The position numbers and the translations under genes are program-made. Of a stretch of 11,436 nucleotides of DNA, positions 4,357 through 11,436 are shown piece after piece. The stretch comes from Clostridiales bacterium. Its GTDB lineage: Bacteria > Bacillota > Clostridia > Christensenellales > UBA1242. Position 1 is the first letter of the stretch. Every line of letters begins with the position of its first letter. The stretch lies in contig DMLH01000082.1 in the NCBI GenBank assembly GCA_003453435.1, forward strand, positions 1 through 11,436, written 5' to 3'. The notes beneath the pieces are model-generated. The model was not told the DNA's origin, did not search any database, and worked only from the letters and a program-made list of their open reading frames with translations.

Positions 4357-7300
4357 ATGAAGTTTAAAAAAGTGTTAATGTTAATTTTCTTTGCACTTGT
4401 CTCTGTTAGCGGGGTACTTTTTGGTTGTCAGGGAAAATATGACAACATGAAAATTACTTCTGATAGGGATGAAACAGGTCTGCAATTATATTTGGGAGAA
4501 GACTCAACTATAGAAGGAGGCCCATTACTTTCAGTTGGCACAATAACCTTTACAATTAGTGGCGTTGGTGATGATGTTAGCAAAAAACTTTTGTATAACT
4601 ACGACCACGATATTGTAAAAATTTTAGATGTAGAAAGCAATGAACATCAAACAACTGTTAAACTTCAAGCAATATCTGGAGGTTCAACTCAATTTACTGC
4701 AATAAGTGAAGAGGGTGGAAAAAAAGATACTGTAAATATTGAATGTATAAGAAAAATAACCAGTTTAAGCTTTAATTCAGAATTTAAACCTGCAATCTTT
4801 AATGAAGAAAATAGTTCAATAACTTTCAGTTCTCAATATTTAGTTTATAATCAGGACACAACTCAAACAGAAGTTAAATACTATTTGGTTTCTGGCTATG
4901 AAAGTGCAACACCTATTTCAATTGACGGAGTAAGTTTAACTGAAGGTGGAGTTCTTACATTAAGCAAAACGGTTGCCGAAGATGTTTTACATATAATGGT
5001 TCAAAGCAGTGCAGATATGCAATTGCACAGTTGGGTTGACGTTCATTTGATATCCCCAATTAAAACCGATGACATAGAAATTTTGCCTTCAAGCGATTGT
5101 TATAAAGACGGAAGAATTCTTTTAACCCTAAACGGCGAAAACAATGAAATAGAATTTACTGTTTTGGTGCATAACACAACTGAAGACATCTCGTTTAACT
5201 ACAAACTTGTTGAAGTAAACAACACATCATCAAGCAATGTAAATTGCGTATATGTGTCAAATGCGTTAAACTATTTTAAACTTTCAGCACTAGACATTGG
5301 CAAGTGTTGGCTTATCTTAGAAATTGAATTTGACCAATACACTGATTTAAACAACTCTTTAAGCGTAAGCAAAACATTAAATGTGGAAGTAATTCAACTT
5401 CCTAGTACAATTGCTGTAAACGGCATCGACACTGATTTTAATGACGTAATTTTTACATATTACAAAAATAATTTAGGAAAGCAATATTTTGTAAATGTTG
5501 GTGAAGAGCTTGCTTATGAAAAACAATTTTTGCTGGTTGCAGAAGATAAAACAAATTTCACTATAAGCAGGCGAGATGGCTCTTTAATAGATGTGGCAGA
5601 ACTAAAAGATGGCGCCATTTCTGGACAATATTCATTATTGTCAAGTGGTGATAGTTTTTATATTAAAGGAAATCTTAAAAATCAAACCGCAAGGATTTAT
5701 GTATACGCATATGGCACACTTGAGTATAATAATCCGTTAAAAAGAACTTTAACACTAACAACTTACTTAGGCTCTCAAAATGTTACTGCAACAGACTTCA
5801 CAACTTTAAATGGTGAAGTTGAAAACACTTACTTTGTTGAAGTTGGCAAAACATTTACATTAAATTATGAAATTGATAGCAGCTCTTCTGCAAGAGGAAT
5901 TAAACTTTTAGGTTTAGAAGAAAGCCCACTTAGTGAATATGTTTCAGTTTCTGTTGGCGAGGGTAATTATCCAACAATAAACGTCACGGCACTTAAACAA
6001 GGAAAATTAAGTTGTAAATTGGTTTTGGATAACTTGGTTGAAAGTGACGTGTTTACGATTTGGTGCTTTGTGGCTATAGATTATAACAACAAGGGGGGAT
6101 ACGCACTTAGTGTTGATAGCCCATTAACAAACAGAAATATTGCCGAAGCAAATTATGATATTAATAAGTGCTTGGAGTCATTTGTAATGTCTCTTGGAAC
6201 AGGCGTTCAAATGTACTTATCTACCAATCCTGGTGATGCAACAATTTATGGAATTAAGTATGAACCAGTTATTATTGTTGATGGTGTAGAAGAAATAGAT
6301 GGAAGTGATTATTTCACTGTTAATAAAAAATCCGGCTTTGTTATTGCAAAAAAATTTATGCAACAAGAAGAAGGCCGTAAATCATATGTAAAAGTCACGG
6401 TATCTTCTCTTAGAACTGATGAAAATGGTGTTGTAGAGTTAGTATATGATTATGACGCTATTAAATACGTAAACGTTGAAGTTTATATTCCGTTAAATAA
6501 TGTAAGCACTTCAAAATCAGAGATGACATTGTATTGGAAGGATAAACTTAACCCAATGCAAATTGCAAATGGTGTTTATAGCGATGTTGTATCTTTACGT
6601 TTAGATCCAATTTCAATTAATAAAGATAAATTAAGAATCAAATGGGATGCTGGCGCTGATATTGTACGTTCTGAAGACAACAGCAATTTAAGTTGCACTC
6701 TTTATGCATACAATGCGCCTGAAGAAGCAGGATACAAAAGTGTATACACATTAACAGTAACTGTTAATTATTATTCAACAACAATTGTAAAGCGTGTAGC
6801 GCTAAACGTTATAAAACCAGTTTGGGCAGATAAAATATCAGCATATGTAGAGGATGATTACGATAATTCAACAGCATACTTTGATGTGCATGAATATGGT
6901 GAAGATTTCTCTAATGTTTCGCCAATTAAAATTCACACAAAAGCATTTTCTGCATCTGGTGAAGAAAATGTGACATTTAACAAAATGTACTATAAAGTAG
7001 ACCCAGCCTATAGAAATTATGCAAGAGTTGATGACAAGGATGGAACAATAACTCCGCTTATTGCTGGCAGTTTTGATATAATGGTGTTTGCTGAAGATAT
7101 GATTTCTGCTAGCTCTACGTCATTTGATCTAATTCCAACTCAGTACAAAGTTATCCATGTTGTAATTGCTGATGGTAAGTCGGAATTTACAGCTTTAAGA
7201 ATAAGAACAGAAGAGGAATTTAGTAAATTACTTCAAGTAAATGAAAATTATAGTCAATCCATAGCAGTAAGTGATGATTCCGATGAGGGCAAGGAACCAC

Positions 7301-10300
7301 TGTACTATTACATGGCTAACAACATAACATTAAAAAATAATAAAAGTTATTTTGCAACCAAGTTCTATGATAATTTAGATGGCAGAAATCAACATTTAGA
7401 AAACCTTTCTATAAATGAAAATGGAGCATTGTTTGGTGAAATTAAAGAAAACTCATCAATTAGCAACTTAAATGTTTATGTAAGTTTAACAGAAGAATTA
7501 AATTTAGCAGACAAAGATTATAAGTTTGCTGGATTGACATTAAATAACAGCGGTATGCTTAAAAATGTGTATGTTAATTTTGTTAATGCAAATTTAACTG
7601 TTACTAGTTCATCAGTGCAGTCATTGTCTGTAGCAGGATTAACTTTAAATAACAACGGGACAATTGATTTTTGCCATGTTGTAATGAACCTCAACGTTGC
7701 TTCATTAAATGATTGCAGAATTTCAACATTAAGTATTGGTGGTTTGGTAGGCAACAACAATAACTACATATCCGGTTTAAATAATAACTATGATTACTAC
7801 AGTGGCACAACTCAGGAATACGAGTTTGATGGCAGTATTTTTGTGAGCGTAAAAATATCTGCGGAACAGTCCAACATTGGTGCAGTTGCTGGAGTAAATA
7901 ACAATAATGGTATTATTGGTGCATATGATAATGGTGTGGCTGTAGATGCCAGAATCATGGCAAAAAACATCAACAATGTTGGTGGTATTGCAGGTAAAAA
8001 TCTTAGCACAATTAAAAATGTATTAGCCAAAGTTGATATTATTGCTAATAATAACATTGGTGGTGTTGCTGGTTTATCATGCAATGAAAGCAAATCAGTT
8101 GCAGAAATAAATAATGCAGTTGTGGAACTTTATCAAGATGTGATAGACTTAGAAAAATTTGCAACAATTATTGGCAATGAAAATGTTGGCGGAGTTGTTG
8201 GTTTGTTAAATGGAAATTTGGTTTCAAAGTTTAACACAGATACTGAAGAAGATGAAAACGAAATAAACCATACAATTTTAAGTAATTCCTACATAAAGTC
8301 GTATGCAGATAAGTGTTTCATTTCTGGCAATGAAAATGTTGGTGGATTGATTGGAAACGCAATATTTGCAAATATTCAATCATGCTATGCTAATGTTGAC
8401 CTTAAAAAATTTGATGCTGGCAATTTGCAAATTGCAGATATGACCAATGTTGGTGGAATAGCCGGCTTAATTGAAGCATCAAATGTAAGCAAAGCATATT
8501 ATATTGGCAGTGCAGAAGGTGAGTTGATAGGCTCATTATTCGGCAATGTATCTCATAACGATTATCAACAAACAACAGTAAGTCAGTTCTATTCACCTGT
8601 TAATGCAGAATTTGTTGCAAGTGGTGCTGAGGCTGACTATAGCATTATTAATTCTCATAACTTTGTTGAGGATTTAACTGATGCGTCAATTTATGAAAAT
8701 TGGGCAATTACAAACACTGAAAACGAATTATATGCTAACGATTGGTTTATTGATTCATCTAAAAATAGTGGATATCCACAGTTAATATTTGGAAATATCA
8801 TTATGCATAAATTAATGCCTAATGACCTCTTTATAAGTCCAAAACTAGATGTTAAAAAAGTTAACGATGCACTTCTTGTTTATACAAATGAAAACATTTA
8901 TATCGATGACATATTAAAAATTACAACAGATGTTGACGTAAGAGCAACAATTTATGTATTCAGTGATGTAAACAATGTATTGCTTCCAAATAGCACTAAT
9001 AAATTAAGTGCAAAAACTTACTTACGTTCAACAACAAATCAAGTTATAACATTAACATTTGTTTTAGGAAACAATCCAAATATTAGACGAAGCATACAAG
9101 TTGCATTTATTGATAAAGTTTTGGCTTTGAAAACTAATAGTATAAGAATTAAAAAAGGTGCTAGTGATACTATCATTGCCGAATTTGCAAAACAGTTAAA
9201 CAAACAAAATGAAAACGTATTTGAACTTGTTGCTCAAAATTACTATAAACTTGGCATTAATTTTAATGAAGAATACTTTGGTGAAGAAAATGCAAAATTA
9301 AAAATATTTGATGCCAATATTGAAACGATTGGCGAACAAAAAGTTATACTATTTAATAACAACTCAATTTTGAAGGGTTTAGAGAGCGTTGCAAAAGATT
9401 TTGTTATTAAGTTATATCATCAAATAACATATACAAACCTTGCTGAAGAAGTTAAAAACGAATACATTGAAGTGGCTAATTCAAACTTAAATGTTGAAGT
9501 TTATGCGGGCGCAAGTAATATTGGCATAACAAATTCAAAAATTGACATGACATTGATTGAAGATGTCACATTTGATGTAATTTTAAAAACAGATAGGTCG
9601 GATGATCAAATTGTGCTTACATTAAAATCACCATTTGTATATGCCGAAGGAATAGCATCTAGTGATATTGTAGATGAAAACGAAGAAAAACCTCGTGTTA
9701 AGTTAAGCGATAATTGTGAAACTGCAACTGATAGAAACAGTGCAAAACTTATATTATCCGTTTTAAATATCTCACCAAGTATTTTAAGCGATGGTGAATT
9801 AATTGCAACATTTAATTTAAAATTTAATGAAAAATATTTAAATACACAACAAACAGAAAGTATATTCAATCAAGTTTTCAATTTTGAAATATCATTTAGT
9901 GATATAGAGGCCAAGTTGTCAACAAAAGTTGATGTGACAGCAAAGCCACAACGTTTGTTAAAAATTGACGTTGCTCATTATCCTGTAGGCGTTGTTGATG
10001 GTGTAGAATATACATTAACATCAACCTTAAGCAATAATTTAACGCCTGGTCAGGAAGGCTTATTAGTTATTGATATATATCCTGAATATGCGCAGTTTGA
10101 CCAAATTTTAATTAAAAGTGGAACTGACAATAAGGGCAACAGAATTAGTTTTATTCAAGTTGCAAAATATGACATTTCAGGTACAAGCGAAAGTAAATTC
10201 CTAGAATTAAGGCCAAGTGCTGTTATAACTGATGATGGCATTATTTTACAAAGAATTTCTAATATAACAAGTCTTCATAGTGAATTTTCAAATGAAGAGT

Positions 10301-11436
10301 ACACATTTGATGGAAAATTCTATGTTAAAACATTAATGGGCACTAATGTCGATTTTGATCAACTTATTAACTTGGAAGTTATTGGTAAGTCAACCATAAA
10401 AGACGAAACTGGTAATATAACGGAAAGTTATGAAATTTCAAAGCCAATCGACATTATGGTTAATCAAGCACCACTGGTAAAATTGGAATACAAAGACCAG
10501 TTGTACAAAAAGTTTGTTCAACATCAAACAGAAGATATACAAAATAATAATGGCATAAGAACCGATTTATATAATCTTACAACTGCGGGCACAACTTTGC
10601 AGTTTGATATTTCGTACTATAAACTCTCATTAAGTCATCTAAATCTTAAAATTAATGCTATAGATTTGTCTACCGGCAAGGAATTGAAACATGTCGAAGA
10701 TGGAGAAGAAGTAATAGAAAAACATTGGCATCACAATATTGAAGGCGATAAGTTATACCTTACCATTGAAGACACTTGCCCAAGCGGAGTACTTCTTAAA
10801 TTTAGTGTGACGGGTGAAGAATTTGTAAGTGATTATAAAGAAACATACGAAAGCAATTCATTTGAATTTGTTGTTGTTGATTACATAATTACAGGTATTG
10901 ATGTTAATGAAGGAAATTATACATTTATTGTGGGTGATATAACACCTGTTGCAGTAAGTTTGGCAACCGTTAAGGGCACTCAATCTAAGCAAAAAGAATA
11001 CGCATCAATTAAGGACTTGGAAAACGAAATTAATTATCATACCAAATATTGGTACAATGGTGCACAGGACAACGCACCTGCATGGTCCTTTACAAGACAT
11101 ACCGATTTAAGCGATAGTGCGGAGTTTGATATTTACGATGTTTATGGCACTCCTTATCCAGATAAAGATAACTTATTTGGCTATAAACTTAACGTATATG
11201 CAAAAAAACAAACTGGTGATGGCACATTTAAGGTTGAAGTACCATATTTCTATGACTTTACAGCATATGCAACAACTTTTGGCGGAATTAATTTGAACTG
11301 TGATGAAGCAATCCAATATAACGAGGATTTAAAAAGAATTGTTAAAATGGACCTTAAAACAGTGACAAATATTGATGACCCAATTCCTGTTTATACAATT
11401 GAAGAGTTCTATAAAATGCAGGAAAATGCAGATATA
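4357..11436 (+). CDS. Giant surface lipoprotein with Ig-like segments and GLUG repeats (C-terminus beyond window)
   Basis: One frame stays open from 4357 to the window end: 2360 codons without a stop. The N-terminus MKFKKVLM, a hydrophobic stretch and the lipobox LFGC (21–24) mark a lipoprotein, with C24 to be lipidated and the rest outside the cell. Residues about 30–130 form a beta-rich module ending GGSTQFTAISEEGGKKDTVN, like bacterial Ig-like (Big_2) domains. More beta-rich, probably Ig-like stretches follow to about 945. Residues about 949–1480 form a GLUG-type region: an EEEF-led N-cap, then repeated (I/V)GG(I/L/V)xG motifs, closing with GYPQLIF (1472–1478), typical of the end of such regions. 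Another 880 beta-rich residues follow, and a sequence like the N-cap recurs at 2345–2360. No catalytic motif, LPXTG or transmembrane segment was seen. GLUG proteins are often adhesins or cell-wall-associated; the ligand here is unknown. GAGG precedes the ATG, and a sigma-A promoter drives it alone. No frameshift is apparent. Confidence 0.92.
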   Translation, partial: MKFKKVLMLIFFALVSVSGVLFGCQGKYDNMKITSDRDETGLQLYLGEDSTIEGGPLLSVGTITFTISGVGDDVSKKLLYNYDHDIVKILDVESNEHQTTVKLQAISGGSTQFTAISEEGGKKDTVNIECIRKITSLSFNSEFKPAIFNEENSSITFSSQYLVYNQDTTQTEVKYYLVSGYESATPISIDGVSLTEGGVLTLSKTVAEDVLHIMVQSSADMQLHSWVDVHLISPIKTDDIEILPSSDCYKDGRILLTLNGENNEIEFTVLVHNTTEDISFNYKLVEVNNTSSSNVNCVYVSNALNYFKLSALDIGKCWLILEIEFDQYTDLNNSLSVSKTLNVEVIQLPSTIAVNGIDTDFNDVIFTYYKNNLGKQYFVNVGEELAYEKQFLLVAEDKTNFTISRRDGSLIDVAELKDGAISGQYSLLSSGDSFYIKGNLKNQTARIYVYAYGTLEYNNPLKRTLTLTTYLGSQNVTATDFTTLNGEVENTYFVEVGKTFTLNYEIDSSSSARGIKLLGLEESPLSEYVSVSVGEGNYPTINVTALKQGKLSCKLVLDNLVESDVFTIWCFVAIDYNNKGGYALSVDSPLTNRNIAEANYDINKCLESFVMSLGTGVQMYLSTNPGDATIYGIKYEPVIIVDGVEEIDGSDYFTVNKKSGFVIAKKFMQQEEGRKSYVKVTVSSLRTDENGVVELVYDYDAIKYVNVEVYIPLNNVSTSKSEMTLYWKDKLNPMQIANGVYSDVVSLRLDPISINKDKLRIKWDAGADIVRSEDNSNLSCTLYAYNAPEEAGYKSVYTLTVTVNYYSTTIVKRVALNVIKPVWADKISAYVEDDYDNSTAYFDVHEYGEDFSNVSPIKIHTKAFSASGEENVTFNKMYYKVDPAYRNYARVDDKDGTITPLIAGSFDIMVFAEDMISASSTSFDLIPTQYKVIHVVIADGKSEFTALRIRTEEEFSKLLQVNENYSQSIAVSDDSDEGKEPLYYYMANNITLKNNKSYFATKFYDNLDGRNQHLENLSINENGALFGEIKENSSISNLNVYVSLTEELNLADKDYKFAGLTLNNSGMLKNVYVNFVNANLTVTSSSVQSLSVAGLTLNNNGTIDFCHVVMNLNVASLNDCRISTLSIGGLVGNNNNYISGLNNNYDYYSGTTQEYEFDGSIFVSVKISAEQSNIGAVAGVNNNNGIIGAYDNGVAVDARIMAKNINNVGGIAGKNLSTIKNVLAKVDIIANNNIGGVAGLSCNESKSVAEINNAVVELYQDVIDLEKFATIIGNENVGGVVGLLNGNLVSKFNTDTEEDENEINHTILSNSYIKSYADKCFISGNENVGGLIGNAIFANIQSCYANVDLKKFDAGNLQIADMTNVGGIAGLIEASNVSKAYYIGSAEGELIGSLFGNVSHNDYQQTTVSQFYSPVNAEFVASGAEADYSIINSHNFVEDLTDASIYENWAITNTENELYANDWFIDSSKNSGYPQLIFGNIIMHKLMPNDLFISPKLDVKKVNDALLVYTNENIYIDDILKITTDVDVRATIYVFSDVNNVLLPNSTNKLSAKTYLRSTTNQVITLTFVLGNNPNIRRSIQVAFIDKVLALKTNSIRIKKGASDTIIAEFAKQLNKQNENVFELVAQNYYKLGINFNEEYFGEENAKLKIFDANIETIGEQKVILFNNNSILKGLESVAKDFVIKLYHQITYTNLAEEVKNEYIEVANSNLNVEVYAGASNIGITNSKIDMTLIEDVTFDVILKTDRSDDQIVLTLKSPFVYAEGIASSDIVDENEEKPRVKLSDNCETATDRNSAKLILSVLNISPSILSDGELIATFNLKFNEKYLNTQQTESIFNQVFNFEISFSDIEAKLSTKVDVTAKPQRLLKIDVAHYPVGVVDGVEYTLTSTLSNNLTPGQEGLLVIDIYPEYAQFDQILIKSGTDNKGNRISFIQVAKYDISGTSESKFLELRPSAVITDDGIILQRISNITSLHSEFSNEEYTFDGKFYVKTLMGTNVDFDQLINLEVIGKSTIKDETGNITESYEISKPIDIMVNQAPLVKLEYKDQLYKKFVQHQTEDIQNNNGIRTDLYNLTTAGTTLQFDISYYKLSLSHLNLKINAIDLSTGKELKHVEDGEEVIEKHWHHNIEGDKLYLTIEDTCPSGVLLKFSVTGEEFVSDYKETYESNSFEFVVVDYIITGIDVNEGNYTFIVGDITPVAVSLATVKGTQSKQKEYASIKDLENEINYHTKYWYNGAQDNAPAWSFTRHTDLSDSAEFDIYDVYGTPYPDKDNLFGYKLNVYAKKQTGDGTFKVEVPYFYDFTAYATTFGGINLNCDEAIQYNEDLKRIVKMDLKTVTNIDDPIPVYTIEEFYKMQENADI
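7735..8466 (+). repeat. GLUG-type repeat array inside the giant lipoprotein
   Basis: Degenerate protein repeats centred on (I/V)GG(I/L/V)xG begin at residues 1127 (IGGLVG), 1174 (IGAVAG), 1208 (VGGIAG), 1234 (IGGVAG), 1277 (VGGVVG), 1328 (VGGLIG) and 1365 (VGGIAG), at intervals of 26 to 51 residues. Each is usually preceded by Asn (N-V-G-G) and followed by Asn-rich turns and a short strand, the pattern of a beta-helix coil. Related but weaker AGLTLNN units occur before it (about 1058 and 1093). The DNA is not repeated closely enough to suggest recent duplication. Confidence 0.8.
11392..11436 (+). other. Start of a probable second GLUG-type module (truncated by window)
   Basis: The last visible residues, YTIEEFYKMQENADI, resemble IRTEEEFSKLLQVNENY at residues 949–965, which opens the first GLUG region. 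In both, a T..EEF..(M/L) helix follows a beta-rich Ig-like stretch. The rest lies beyond the window. Confidence 0.5.

Noticed and set aside
7518..8093. Open frames on the - strand opposite the GLUG region
   Set aside because: They are antisense shadows of the repetitive Asn/Gly/Val-rich coding strand, with no ribosome sites or recognisable products.

Overview
The window is strongly AT-rich and carries sporulation genes of the spoIIQ–spoIIID type, Gram-positive Shine-Dalgarno sites (GGAGG/GAGG), a lipobox-type surface lipoprotein and U-tract hairpin terminators. Together these suggest a low-GC, endospore-forming member of the Clostridia (Bacillota), probably an uncultured and perhaps gut-associated lineage. 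That assignment is inferred from gene content and style, not from a database match.

Region 1 (about 1–3434, mostly + strand) is a sporulation locus. It holds, in order: a possible tail of an upstream gene; a 379-residue protein that reads like a degenerate glycerol-1-phosphate dehydrogenase / iron-containing alcohol dehydrogenase fold with its motifs lost; a short membrane-anchored or secreted YwmB-like protein; SpoIIQ (forespore membrane protein with a LytM/M23 domain); acyl carrier protein; and SpoIIID (mother-cell HTH regulator). The order ywmB-like, spoIIQ, spoIIID echoes the B. subtilis ywmB–murAA–spoIID–spoIIQ–spoIIID region, but spoIID is absent between them and a housekeeping ACP gene sits between spoIIQ and spoIIID. 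ACP has its own strong sigma-A-type promoters and its own terminator, so it looks like an independent unit. Possible sigma-F-like promoters precede the YwmB-like gene and spoIIQ.

Region 2 (about 3407–4224, - strand) is a convergent gene for a TtcA-family PP-loop ATPase (tRNA 2-thiolation type). It shares a bidirectional-looking terminator with spoIIID. Its promoter would place the transcript start on the A of the start codon, so its mRNA may be leaderless.

Region 3 (about 4264–11436, + strand) is one uninterrupted reading frame of 2360 codons that is still open at the window end. It encodes a giant surface lipoprotein: a signal peptide with lipobox, several beta-rich probably Ig-like segments, a central GLUG-type repeat region (putative right-handed beta-helix), then about 880 more beta-rich residues. 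At the very end the start of what looks like a second GLUG module appears. It has its own sigma-A-type promoter, divergent from the TtcA gene.

No tRNA, rRNA, CRISPR array, insertion sequence or attachment site was seen.
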